Assembly (NCBI RefSeq): GCF_000166415.1
Contig: NC_014654.1
Span: 2,418,001-2,482,000, forward strand
DNA: 64,000 nt
Origin: Halanaerobium hydrogeniformans
Lineage (GTDB): Bacteria; Bacillota; Halanaerobiia; Halanaerobiales; Halanaerobiaceae
Direction: 5' to 3'
Position numbers and translations under genes: made by a program. The notes beneath the pieces are model-generated. The model made no database searches. It had not been told where the DNA came from and saw only the letters and a program-made list of their open reading frames with translations. Positions 17,010 through 25,885 of the stretch are shown one piece after another (the stretch's first letter is position 1; each line of letters opens with the position of its first letter).

Positions 17010-17915
17010 ATGAATAATGATTTAACAGCTGTCAAAGGTATAAAAGTTGGGAATGCAGAAATAAAAGATGCAGGGACAGGCTGTACAGTAATTTTAGCTG
17101 AAGATGGCTTTACAATAGGAGCCGAAATCAGAGGTGGGGCTCCAGCCACACGAGAAACTGCTTTAATTAGTTCTGAAGCTGTAGTTGATAAAGCAAATGC
17201 TGTGTTTTTAACCGGTGGCAGTGCTTTTGGACTTGATGCAGCCGGTGGTGTAATGCAGTACCTCTCAGAAGAAAAAATAGGTTTTAAAACAGGAGGTGGA
17301 ATAGTACCTATAGTACCTTCTGCTGCAATTTATGATTTAGAATACATATCTTCTCAAAAACCTGACCAGTCTTTAGCGTATCAGGCCTGTAAAAATGCTA
17401 ATTCAAAAGCTTTAAAATCTGCCAGTCTGGGGGCAGCGGCCGGAGCAGTTTGTGGTAAAATTAATGGTATGGAATCAGCCAGTAAAACTCTTTTAGGACA
17501 TGCTTCTCATAAAAATGGGGATCTTATTGTAGCTGCTTTAGCAGTTGTTAATGCTTTTTTTGATATAACAGACCTTAATAATAATATACTGGCTGGTGCC
17601 AAAAACAAAGAGGGAGAATTTATTGATAGCCAAAAATATATACTAAATACTCCCCGGGTAAAACTCGGGTTCAGCAGAGAAAATACAACTTTAGTAGTTG
17701 TAGCTACAAATGCCATTTTAAATAAAAATGAAGCAAATAGAATTTCAATGATGGGCCATAGTGGGTTTTCTAGAAGTATTAATGGTGTTCATACAATGCT
17801 AGACGGGGATGCGGTTTTTACTGTGGGCACTAATAAAGTTAAAGCAGATATTAATCAGATAGGTATTACTGCAGCAGAAGTTGTTAGAAGAGCTATCGTT
17901 TCTGCAGCTGGATAA
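17010..17915 (+). CDS. P1 (S58/NylC-DmpA-like) self-processing peptidase
   Basis: A 301-residue N-terminal-nucleophile hydrolase of the P1/DmpA family, with the opening GIKVGNAEIKDAGTGCTVIL, the glycine-rich VFLTGGSAFGLDAAGGV and GAAAGAVCGK. The probable self-cleavage point is N225-T226 in SRENTTLVVVATN, which would free Thr226 as nucleophile, as in NylC-type members. Members cleave aminopeptide or amide bonds; the substrate is unknown. It is one of the few plus-strand genes, preceded by GAGGTGAT, and stands alone. Confidence 0.85.
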   Translation: MNNDLTAVKGIKVGNAEIKDAGTGCTVILAEDGFTIGAEIRGGAPATRETALISSEAVVDKANAVFLTGGSAFGLDAAGGVMQYLSEEKIGFKTGGGIVPIVPSAAIYDLEYISSQKPDQSLAYQACKNANSKALKSASLGAAAGAVCGKINGMESASKTLLGHASHKNGDLIVAALAVVNAFFDITDLNNNILAGAKNKEGEFIDSQKYILNTPRVKLGFSRENTTLVVVATNAILNKNEANRISMMGHSGFSRSINGVHTMLDGDAVFTVGTNKVKADINQIGITAAEVVRRAIVSAAG

Positions 17916-17960
17916 TGATTTGCAAAAATTAAAGAGGATGTTGATATAGGCACAGGCACT

Positions 17961-18161
17961 TTGATTTATACTATGGTACTATATTCTATTGCTTTTATGA
18001 TCGGCTGGACCATATTATTAATTATCTGGTTTATGTTTAATCTACCAATTGGTCCAGGTGGTGTTTTATTTTATCTAAAACTGCCAAGAAAACTCCATCC
18101 AAGCTATGCATTGGCTGGAGATGAATTGGCTATTTATTCTGATTTTCAATATACTTTTTAA
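17961..18161 (+). pseudogene. Small hydrophobic ORF, apparently interrupted by IS copy 2
   Basis: An open frame with a strongly hydrophobic segment (SIAFMIGWTILLIIWFMF) runs from the end of the P1 peptidase into the left end of IS copy 2, so its last 20 or so codons are IS sequence. Removing the element would join it to a few codons and a stop just before the terminator at 19217, giving a single-span membrane peptide of about 46 residues. There is no convincing ribosome site, so this may not be a gene. Confidence 0.25.
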
Positions 18162-18250
18162 TTGTCTCAATAGTAGCACCACCAGAAGATACAATAATGA
18201 TATTGTAGACTATAAACAGAATGATAATTGTTATTTAAGTCTCTATTCAT
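18130..18250 (-). pseudogene. tnpA remnant, internally deleted (copy 2)
   Basis: Same structure as the remnant at 5729: the first twenty or so TnpA residues (MNRDLNNNYHSVYSLQYH) joined out of frame to the last 18. One early residue differs (N for D). It is not functional. Confidence 0.75.
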
Positions 18251-18329
18251 AAAAATCAAACCTCCATTTTTTCTTTTACAAGCAAACATATGTATGATAT
18301 AATTATAGTAGGATGGAGGTGAAAAATCA

Positions 18330-19053
18330 ATGCGATTATCATTTAAATTCAAGCCTAAATTAAGCCATAAGCAATTAGTAATAATTAATGAATTAGCCTA
18401 GCATTGCTCTAAATTATATAATACAGTCAATTATCAGATTAAAAATAATAAAGATGTAAAAGCTGTCTATACTGAATTAGAAACTAGATATAAAAATAAC
18501 TGGCATAATGACTACCTTCACTCCCATAACAGACAACAGGCATTAAAGCAGTTAGCTCAGGACTGGAAAAGTTTTTTTAATTCACTCAAAGATTATAAAA
18601 AGAATCCTCAAAAATATAAGGGTCAGCCAGGGTCACCTAATTTTAAACATATGAACAGTAATCCCTGTGAAATAATTTTTACCAATTTAGCTGTTAGAAT
18701 TAAAGATAACAAATTACTCTTATCCTTATCTAAAAAGATACAATCTAAATATAATGTGAAGGTCACTAAAGCTTTTAATTTATAATACGCAAGGTAAGCT
18801 TTAGTATGACCGTATTCGATTTGGCCGCTGTTCAGTAGATCTGGAAAAAATAAATAAAAGTAACTATGATAAATCCAGAAGAATTACTAGAGGTCTCTTT
18901 AAAACTAACGAGGGCCTATTAATTAATGCTGATCAGAATGGTAGCTTTAATATACTTCGTAAATACCATAACGATAAATGTATTCTCAGACCTATCAAAG
19001 AGGCGAGAGATAATGGATTTGTGGACAATCCTTCAAGATTAAGGGTATCCTAA
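18330..19053 (+). pseudogene. tnpB remnant with extra nonsense codon (copy 2)
   Basis: Matches the remnant at 5929, with the same missing RuvC core. In addition codon 24 is TAG (18399-18401) where copy 1 has TGG, so even the N-terminal fragment is interrupted. The C-terminal frame ends at 19053 as in copy 1. The stretch from here to 19185 is where an omega-RNA (guide scaffold) would lie in an intact element; it is conserved between copies. Confidence 0.78.
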
Positions 19054-19216
19054 ACTATTAGGAGCAAAACTTAAAAGCCAAACATCTTGTAAACTGACCT
19101 AGTAATATAGGTTGAACTTTAATCTATATGAAGCAGTTAGAAGCTCCATCTAAATCTTGGTTTTGATTTAGGTGGAGAGGTTCACTAAGTTTAAATATTT
19201 TCACTCAATAAAAAAG

Positions 19217-19240
19217 GTCCGGCAGATGCCGGACTTTTTT
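19217..19240. terminator. Bidirectional terminator between IS copy 2 and phoU
   Basis: GTCCGGC - AGAT - GCCGGAC (19217-19234) forms a 7-bp GC-rich stem flanked by A on the left and T on the right, so it can end transcription from both directions. It serves phoU on the minus strand and anything downstream of the P1 peptidase on the plus strand. Confidence 0.85.
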
Positions 19241-19295
19241 TATCTATTATTATTAAAATTTAAAAGATTAATTTCAAAATTATTATTTATTTAAT

Positions 19296-19949
19296 TTAAT
19301 ATTTAACCCTTTTCCCTGTAGCAATAAAGATTGTTTCTTCACCAATATTTGTTGCGTGATCTCCAACCCTTTCGAGTGATTTAGCCAGGTTAAGATTTTT
19401 AACTATCTCCTGAATATTCTTTTTCTCTTCTTGGTCTCCCAGCATTTTAATCCCACGAGAATAGATTTCTTCATATAAATTATCAGCTTGTTCATCTTTA
19501 CGACAGGCTGCTTCTGCAAGATCAACATTTCTAGTTGTAAAAGATTCTAAGACAACATCAAGCATTTCTGTTACAATATCTGCTAATTCAGGGATCATGA
19601 CCATAGGATTTGTAATACCATCATGTTTTAACTCAAGCATTATTTCGGCTATATTTGTAGCATGATCTCCTACTCTTTCTAGATCTCCAGCTATTTTAAC
19701 TAAAGAAATACAAAACCAGGTATCAGCTGCAGTAGGTTGATCCAGGGTTAATAAGCGTGACACTTCTTCCTCAATAGTGATTTTATAATTATCTAAAACA
19801 TCATCTCTATTAATTATATCTTTAGCTGTTTCTACATCCATATTATCCAGAGCTTTAATAACTTTCTGTAACATGTCATCTGCTACCTCACTCATATCAC
19901 TGAGATCATCTAGAAGCTGTTCACGCTTTTTTGCATACACCTGCTCCAT
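19296..19949 (-). CDS. phoU: Phosphate signalling/transport accessory protein PhoU
   Basis: A 217-residue all-helical protein made of two PhoU three-helix repeats. Each repeat has the metal-binding type motif: VKIAGDLERVGDHATNIAE near residue 86 and LNLAKSLERVGDHATNIGE near residue 187. PhoU modulates the Pst transporter and PhoR kinase. No pst or phoR gene is adjacent, so this is an isolated copy. A periplasmic alkaline phosphatase lies at 61504. Confidence 0.93.
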   Translation of the reverse strand: MEQVYAKKREQLLDDLSDMSEVADDMLQKVIKALDNMDVETAKDIINRDDVLDNYKITIEEEVSRLLTLDQPTAADTWFCISLVKIAGDLERVGDHATNIAEIMLELKHDGITNPMVMIPELADIVTEMLDVVLESFTTRNVDLAEAACRKDEQADNLYEEIYSRGIKMLGDQEEKKNIQEIVKNLNLAKSLERVGDHATNIGEETIFIATGKRVKY

Positions 19950-20071
19950 TGGACTATCACTCTCCTCTTTTAAATTTAAATTAAATTAAACTTTTTTTTA
20001 TTGAAGTCATACTTAAATATTCTTGACATCTTGCTAAAATCCTTCCTTTTTTTAAATATAATTTTTCTAAT

Positions 20072-21112
20072 TTATTCAGGAAAAATTTGATTTGCTATTT
20101 TTTCAATGTTTTTAACGGCAAAACGAATATCATCTCTGCCTACATCAAGATGAGTTACTGCTCTTAGTTTTCCATTTAATCTACTAACCCTTATTCCTTG
20201 TTTTAAAAGTTCATCAGCAAAAAGTTCAGTTTTATTATCTTTGACAGAAAATAGTACTATATTAGTTTCAACTGTATCAGGATCAATCTCTAAACCCGGT
20301 TGATCATCTATAGTCTTAGCCAACATCTTAGCGTGCTCATGATCTTCTTTTAGTCTACTTACATTATGTTCTAAAGCGAAAATTCCACCAGCAGCAATAA
20401 TACCTGCCTGTCTCATTGCACCACCAAGTCTTTGTTTCCAAAAGCGTGCTTTTTCAATAAATTCAGCCGAACCAGCCAGTACTGAACCTACAGGTGCGCC
20501 CAGGCCTTTACTTAAATCCAGCCAGATAGAATCAAAATATTGCCCATAATCTAAAGGAGCAACTCCTGCTGCAATTGCTGCATTAAGCATTCTGGCTCCA
20601 TCCATATGCATTTTTAAATCATTAGCAGCAGCTATTTTTGCAATTTCTGCGATTCTTTCTAAAGGCCAAATCCTGCCACCACCTAAATTAGTAGTTTGTT
20701 CAATAGAAACGACTTTAGTTTGCGGACTGTGATAGTCATAACCTCTAATTGCTGCTTTTAGATCAGCTGCACTGAAAATACCTCCTTCACCAGCTAAAGC
20801 TTTTATAGAGGCTCCAGAAATAACAGCAACAGCACCTGCTTCATAGTGAATTGGATGAGCAGTTCGGTCCATAATTATTTCGTCACCAGGATTTGTATGA
20901 ACTGCATAAGAAATCTGGTTCGCCATTAAACCAGAGGGGAGATAAATAGCTTCATCTTTACCCATCATTTCAGCAGCCATCCTACAGAGTCTATTAACAC
21001 TTGGATCTTCCCCCAGTTGTTCATCCCCCACTTCAGCCTCTGCCATAAATCTTCTCATATCCTGAGAAGGCCTGGTTCCTGTATCACTAAATAAATCTAC
21101 TTTGATTTCCAT
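20072..21112 (-). CDS. ltaE: Low-specificity L-threonine aldolase
   Basis: A fold-type I PLP enzyme of 346 residues that splits L-threonine or allo-threonine into glycine and acetaldehyde. Visible signatures are DLFSDTGTRPSQDMRRFM, GDEQLGEDPSVNRL, HMDGARMLNAAIAAG and the PLP lysine in WLDLSKGLGAPVGSVL (near residue 202). It stands between phoU and azlD with short gaps and may share a transcript with the azl genes, linking amino-acid breakdown with export. Confidence 0.92.
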   Translation of the reverse strand: MEIKVDLFSDTGTRPSQDMRRFMAEAEVGDEQLGEDPSVNRLCRMAAEMMGKDEAIYLPSGLMANQISYAVHTNPGDEIIMDRTAHPIHYEAGAVAVISGASIKALAGEGGIFSAADLKAAIRGYDYHSPQTKVVSIEQTTNLGGGRIWPLERIAEIAKIAAANDLKMHMDGARMLNAAIAAGVAPLDYGQYFDSIWLDLSKGLGAPVGSVLAGSAEFIEKARFWKQRLGGAMRQAGIIAAGGIFALEHNVSRLKEDHEHAKMLAKTIDDQPGLEIDPDTVETNIVLFSVKDNKTELFADELLKQGIRVSRLNGKLRAVTHLDVGRDDIRFAVKNIEKIANQIFPE

Positions 21113-21139
21113 AATGATCCCCCATTTTAAATTAATTTA

Positions 21140-21463
21140 TTATAAAATTATATCTAAAAAAAGATAAAAAAACATTCCACCACTAACGGTCAAAAATATA
21201 TTTTTTGTTTTATAAGCTATTAACAAAGTTGGAAAAAAAGCCAGTAAAGCTATATTATCCAGTGCGATATAAAGGCCACCCTCCTCCATCAAAATAGAAG
21301 GAGCCAGCAGAGCAGAAAGAACAGCTGCTGGTATATAACTAAGCCAGCTGATAGCTTTTTGGGGGAGTTCTTTTTTCCCCAAAAGCATCAAAGGTAAAAA
21401 GCGAGGTAAAAATGTTACAATCAGCATTCCTGTAATCATTAATATGTATTTATCTGTTTCCAT
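21140..21463 (-). CDS. azlD: Branched-chain amino acid export small subunit AzlD
   Basis: A 107-residue membrane protein with three to four hydrophobic segments and the AzlD block FLPRFLPLMLLGKKELPQK followed by SYIPAAVLSALLAPSIL. It pairs with AzlC to export branched-chain amino acids. It overlaps the azlC stop by 14 bases. Confidence 0.9.
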   Translation of the reverse strand: METDKYILMITGMLIVTFLPRFLPLMLLGKKELPQKAISWLSYIPAAVLSALLAPSILMEEGGLYIALDNIALLAFFPTLLIAYKTKNIFLTVSGGMFFYLFLDIIL

Positions 21464-22151
21464 CTAAATATACCCCCAAAAATGCCGCTGCCACTGTAGC
21501 TAAAATTATATTCCAACTACCCTCAATAGTCAAACTAAAAATCAGGGATAAAAATCCGGCAAACAGTGCGACTGTAATTTCTATTTTATCATTAATCTGC
21601 ATTACAAGAAGAACTATAAACATTGCCGGTAAAACAAAATCCAATAGACCAGCATCAGTAAAAGGAATAACCGCTGTCAAAAAGGCACCAATAGCAGAAC
21701 TAAAAACCCAGCCTAAATATGCAGTTAATCCAAGTCCCAAAAAGTATCCCTGCGTATTTTTTACGTTTTTTAGTTTAGTCATTGCTACTGCAAAAGACTC
21801 ATCTGTTATTAAAAAACCTAAAAATGGATAATAATATAATGGTAAGTCCCTTAAGTGAAGACTAAGAGAAGCAGACAATAGCAGATGTCTTAAATTAACT
21901 AAAAAAGTCATGGCAATAATTGCAGTTACTGCTGCACCTGCTGCTATCATTTCTATTGAAACTAGTTGAGCTGAACCTGCAAAAACAAAGATGGACATTG
22001 TGGTAGTTTGAACTGGTGTCAGCCCCTTATTAACAGCCAGCATTCCGAATGCAATTCCAATTGGCAAATAGCCTAAAATTATTGGTATGGCTGCTTTAAT
22101 TCCTTTTTTAAAAGCATGAACTGCAGAATTCCCCGTTGTATTTTTTTTCAT
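21450..22151 (-). CDS. azlC: Branched-chain amino acid exporter large subunit AzlC
   Basis: About 233 residues with several membrane spans and AzlC signatures: AIPIILGYLPIGIAFGMLAV, SIFVFAGSAQLVSIEMI and FLVNLRHLLLSASLS. It is translationally coupled to azlD. The ATG at 22151 is taken in place of the TTG one codon upstream. A 50-base gap separates it from the peptide ABC genes to the right. Confidence 0.9.
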   Translation of the reverse strand: MKKNTTGNSAVHAFKKGIKAAIPIILGYLPIGIAFGMLAVNKGLTPVQTTTMSIFVFAGSAQLVSIEMIAAGAAVTAIIAMTFLVNLRHLLLSASLSLHLRDLPLYYYPFLGFLITDESFAVAMTKLKNVKNTQGYFLGLGLTAYLGWVFSSAIGAFLTAVIPFTDAGLLDFVLPAMFIVLLVMQINDKIEITVALFAGFLSLIFSLTIEGSWNIILATVAAAFLGVYLDGNR

Positions 22152-22204
22152 CAAATAAAATCGTCCTCCCCAAACAAAATAAAGCTTAACTAAAATATTT
22201 TAAT

Positions 22205-23236
22205 TTACTCTAATTGTCTTGGATCAAGTGCATCTCTAAGTGCATCTCCTAATAGATTAAAACTTAAAACGGTAACAACTATTGCTAAACCAGGAAATAT
22301 GGACATCCAGGGAGCCTGAATTAAATAATCCTGTCCTCTATTCAACATTGTTCCCCAGGCTGAAGTCGGAGGTTGGATCCCTAAACCAAGAAAACTCAAA
22401 CCAGCTACTATCAAAATTGAAATCCCTATTCTGAGGGTAGCTAAAACTATTAAAGAAGAAATAGAATTAGGCAGCACATGTTTTATTAAAATTCTTCTGT
22501 CACTTGCTCCCAGAGCTCTAGCAGCTTCTACATACTCCTTTTCTTTTATCTGAAGAACAATTGACCTGGTTAAACGAGAAAAGTTAATTAAACCTGTGAC
22601 CCCTACTGCTATAATTAGATTAACCATTCCTCTACCCAGTGCAGAAATAATTGCTAGTGCCAATAAAATAAAGGGAATAGAGTTCCAAATTTCTATGATT
22701 CTCATAATAATCATATCTGCTTTCCCACCATAATAACCAGCCAATAAACCAAGAGTAACTCCTAAGGTTGCATTTACCAAAACAGCAGCAAAGCCAATAC
22801 CTAAAGCTATTCTAGCTCCATATAAAACTCTTGAGAATATATCGCGACCAAAATCATCAGTTCCAAACCAATTATCAAGTGAAGGTGGTGAGTAAGTCAT
22901 ATTACTGTAATCTATAGCAGTTGGTGAATATGGTGCAATAAAAGGAGCCATGAAAGCAGCATAAAAAATTAAAAAAAGCATAACTACTGCAATTTTACCC
23001 CCAAGGTTTTTATTGAATTCATGCCAGGTTTTTAAAAATAAATCATTTTCCATTAAAAAACTAAACATATTTTTATTAAAAATTAACAATAACAAAAGAG
23101 CAGTTAAAAAAATAGAAAAGACGGTAGCAACCCTAAGTTCCAATCTGTCCCAGGCCTGACCTTTTAAAAACCAATTTTGATAATTTACATATAATTGAAT
23201 TATTAACAGTATAATAAATAATGCTTTTTTCTTCAA
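22205..23236 (-). CDS. Peptide/nickel-type ABC transporter permease (DppC/OppC family)
   Basis: A 343-residue permease; it probably starts at a TTG (23236) preceded by GAGGTG. Two extra hydrophobic segments at the N-terminus precede the DppC domain, which has FGTDDFGRDIFSRVLYGAR, the EAA loop KEKEYVEAARALGASDRRIL and GLSFLGLGIQPPTSAWGTML. It works with the DppB homologue at 23259 and the binding protein at 24305. The two ATPase genes usual for this family are not adjacent. Confidence 0.87.
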   Translation of the reverse strand: MKKKALFIILLIIQLYVNYQNWFLKGQAWDRLELRVATVFSIFLTALLLLLIFNKNMFSFLMENDLFLKTWHEFNKNLGGKIAVVMLFLIFYAAFMAPFIAPYSPTAIDYSNMTYSPPSLDNWFGTDDFGRDIFSRVLYGARIALGIGFAAVLVNATLGVTLGLLAGYYGGKADMIIMRIIEIWNSIPFILLALAIISALGRGMVNLIIAVGVTGLINFSRLTRSIVLQIKEKEYVEAARALGASDRRILIKHVLPNSISSLIVLATLRIGISILIVAGLSFLGLGIQPPTSAWGTMLNRGQDYLIQAPWMSIFPGLAIVVTVLSFNLLGDALRDALDPRQLE

Positions 23237-23258
23237 GTTTTACACCTCAATTCTACCG

Positions 23259-24197
23259 CTAATCATAGCTTATTCTTGGATTAATAAGAACATAAAGTAA
23301 ATCGATAACAAGATTGCTTATTACAAATAAAGTAGATAATATTAATATAGAACCAAATACCAGTGGTTGATCCCTATACTCAACTGCCCTAACTGCTAAA
23401 CGACCAACCCCGGGCCAGGCAAAAACAGATTCTATTAAAATTGCTCCTCCAAACATCATTGCCAGTTGATTTCCTATATTAGTTAAAACAGGAATTAATG
23501 CATTACGAAAAGCATGTTTTAAAATTATAGCTTTTTCTTTAAGACCTTTAGACCGTGCAGTTAACAGATAATCTTCTTTCATAACATCTAGCATTGATGA
23601 TCTTGTTAATCTGCTTGTGCTGGCAATCATAACTGTACTTAAAGCTAAAGCAGGCAAAATTAAATGTCTCATCCCATTTAAAGTATAAAAGGGACCTCCA
23701 TAACCTGAGGAAGGGAAAATTCTAAAACGAACAGAAAAAAGATATATAAAAATAATTCCAGTAAAAAAAGCAGGCACCGAAATACCTATTGTAGCAAAAA
23801 GCATACTCACAAAATCAAAAACAGAATTTTTCTTTACAGCAGCAATAACTCCGGTTGGAATTGCAACCATTACAGCAATAACTAAAGATAATAAACCTAA
23901 CTCAATAGTTGCAGTCAGCCTTCTTCCAATAATGCTTATAACCTGATCATTATAATAAATAGAATTCAACTCACCTGTCAAAAAATTTCTTAACATTAAA
24001 AAATAGCGGACATGAAAAGCTTCATTAAATCCAAATTTTTCATTTAATGCTTCAACTGCCGCAGGTGTAACATTAGTACCAAGCATAATTGTAGCAGGAT
24101 CACCAGGGACAAGCTCCATAATCCCAAAAAGAATTAATGAAACCCCTATTAAAACTGGTATCAACCAGAGCATACGTTTTAATATATAAACAAACAA
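23259..24197 (-). CDS. Peptide/nickel-type ABC transporter permease (DppB/OppB family)
   Basis: An approximately 312-residue permease with DppB signatures: LGVSLILFGIMELVPGDPA, PTGVIAAVKKNSVFD, the EAA loop TARSKGLKEKAIILKHAFRN, and the C-terminal ESVFAWPGVGRLAVRA. The TTG at 24197 is preferred over the GTG at 24206, because the GTG overlaps the AGAGGTG ribosome site. It follows the binding-protein gene after a strong hairpin at 24222. Confidence 0.88.
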   Translation of the reverse strand: MFVYILKRMLWLIPVLIGVSLILFGIMELVPGDPATIMLGTNVTPAAVEALNEKFGFNEAFHVRYFLMLRNFLTGELNSIYYNDQVISIIGRRLTATIELGLLSLVIAVMVAIPTGVIAAVKKNSVFDFVSMLFATIGISVPAFFTGIIFIYLFSVRFRIFPSSGYGGPFYTLNGMRHLILPALALSTVMIASTSRLTRSSMLDVMKEDYLLTARSKGLKEKAIILKHAFRNALIPVLTNIGNQLAMMFGGAILIESVFAWPGVGRLAVRAVEYRDQPLVFGSILILSTLFVISNLVIDLLYVLINPRISYD

Positions 24198-24214
24198 TAA
24201 ATTCACCTCTTTCT

Positions 24215-24256
24215 AAAAAAGAGTATGCAGATAGCTGTAAAATCTACCTGCATACT
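24215..24256 (-). terminator. Intercistronic hairpin between binding protein and permease
   Basis: A 13-bp stem with one G-T pair (24222-24234 with 24244-24256) and a 9-base loop is followed by CTTTTTT on the minus strand. Partial termination or 3'-end protection here would raise the amount of binding protein over the permeases. Confidence 0.7.
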
Positions 24257-24304
24257 TGATATTTTAGTCTAAATTTAATTTTATGAAGTTTTTATTTTTA
24301 ACTT

Positions 24305-25843
24305 CTACTCTTTATATACATTAGCAGTTGGGGTTACAAGTGGAATTAATAAAGAATTCCCGGGTTCAAGCCCAACTACATTATCCTGCATTACATAAAT
24401 CTGGGTTGAATGTGCCATTGGGTAAAAAACTATATCTTCGGTTAACACTTTTCTTAACACATTGGTATATAGTTCTTCTCGTTCTTCTTGAACAGAAGTA
24501 ATCCGAGCTGCATCTAACCATTGATCAACTTCTTGATCTTCATAAAAAGCCCTATTTAAAGCTCCATCAGATTTAAAAAATCTATAAAGCCAATAATCTG
24601 GATCAGGATCAGAAACAAATCTTAAGAAAAAGAAGCCTATTTCTCCTCTACCCAGCATGTCCCACATTGTACCGAATTCCATGGCATTTACTTCAGCTTT
24701 TAAACCAGCTTGATTTAAAGCTGTAACCAAAGCTTCTGCTACCTTAACCTGATCTGGTCTGCTGTTAGAAACAAATACTTCAGCAACAAAATTATTAGGT
24801 ATAACTCCTTCTTCTTTTAATCTATCAAAAGTATTACTAGCAGTTTCAGGATCAAATGCAGGTAAATTAGCTGCTAAATATTCACTATCATCTGGCCAAA
24901 TAGTTGGAGGTAACATAGAATATGCTCGTTCTCCTAACAAACCAAAAATTTGAGGAATTATTTGGTCAAAAGGAACAGCCTGGATTATAGCTTCTCTAAA
25001 TTCTCTATTGTTATAAGGTTCTATTCCAAAATTAAATCCTGCAAAATTAATTCCTGCTCCTGCAGCAGATTTAACTTGAAAGTTTTCATCCTCAGCAAAA
25101 GTCTCTAACTGACCAACATCTAAGTTTACACCAAAGTCAATTCCACCACTACGCAATTCCATAGCCTGGGTTGAAGATTCCGGTATAGATCTAATTATAA
25201 CTTCTTTTAAATTAGGCTCTGTTCTCCAGTAATCTTCAAAAGCAGATAAAACGATTCTATTCCCGGCATCCCATTCTTCCATTTTAAAAGGCCCTGCTCC
25301 CATCGGATTACGCCCTAAATTTTCTGCACCAACTTCTTCTGCATAAGATTTAGAAACGATGCCAAAGGTCATACCTAAAATAAGAGGGGCATAAGGTTCA
25401 CTTAAAGTAAAACGAACTGTATAATCATCAAGAGCTTCTACACTTTCTACTGCCTCTATCTTAGCTTTAAGCCCTGAACCAAAATCAGGATCTAAAATAC
25501 GCTCATAACTAAAGACCACATCTTCTGCTGTTAATTCTTCTCCATTATGAAATAATACACCTTCTCTTAATTCAAAAACATATTCTAAACCATCTTCAGA
25601 AATCGTCCAGTCATGAGCAACACCAGGAACTATTCGGTTATCTTCACCATATTGTACTAAACCATCAAAAATTAGAGAAGCAACTCTCTCATTAACGGAA
25701 ATAATAGTATTACCAGGATCAAGATCACTTACTTCATCTTCAATCCCCATTACAAATCTATCATGATTTGCTGCCTGTACAACACCAAAAACAGACACCA
25801 AAAGAACTGCTGTCAATAAAAATACAAATATTTTATTTTTCAT
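24305..25843 (-). CDS. Extracellular peptide-binding protein of ABC transporter (SBP family 5)
   Basis: A 512-residue solute-binding protein. A signal peptide (VFLLTAVLLVSVFGVVQA, cleavage after VQA) leads into SBP_bac_5 blocks: DLDPGNTIISVNERVASLIF, ENLGRNPMGAGPFKMEEWD and NNREFREAIIQAVPFDQI. No lipobox cysteine is present, implying a soluble periplasmic protein and an outer membrane. It is the first gene of a binding protein - DppB - DppC set. Ligand is probably oligopeptide, but the family also binds nickel and other solutes. Confidence 0.88.
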   Translation of the reverse strand: MKNKIFVFLLTAVLLVSVFGVVQAANHDRFVMGIEDEVSDLDPGNTIISVNERVASLIFDGLVQYGEDNRIVPGVAHDWTISEDGLEYVFELREGVLFHNGEELTAEDVVFSYERILDPDFGSGLKAKIEAVESVEALDDYTVRFTLSEPYAPLILGMTFGIVSKSYAEEVGAENLGRNPMGAGPFKMEEWDAGNRIVLSAFEDYWRTEPNLKEVIIRSIPESSTQAMELRSGGIDFGVNLDVGQLETFAEDENFQVKSAAGAGINFAGFNFGIEPYNNREFREAIIQAVPFDQIIPQIFGLLGERAYSMLPPTIWPDDSEYLAANLPAFDPETASNTFDRLKEEGVIPNNFVAEVFVSNSRPDQVKVAEALVTALNQAGLKAEVNAMEFGTMWDMLGRGEIGFFFLRFVSDPDPDYWLYRFFKSDGALNRAFYEDQEVDQWLDAARITSVQEEREELYTNVLRKVLTEDIVFYPMAHSTQIYVMQDNVVGLEPGNSLLIPLVTPTANVYKE

Positions 25844-25885
25844 ATTACTTCCTCCTATTCTGTTTTAAAATAATCAATTCGCCAA

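Larger units (their letters stand above)
18076..19185 (+). mobile_element. Non-autonomous IS200/IS605-type element, copy 2
   Basis: About 1.11 kb with the same ends and the same internal deletions in tnpA and tnpB as copy 1. The right end carries an intact hairpin: CTCCATCTAAATC and GATTTAGGTGGAG form a 13-bp stem around an 8-base loop. The left flank is TTATC, similar to the TTATT of copy 1. Few base differences separate the copies, so movement is recent and must have been helped by a transposase encoded elsewhere. Confidence 0.85.
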
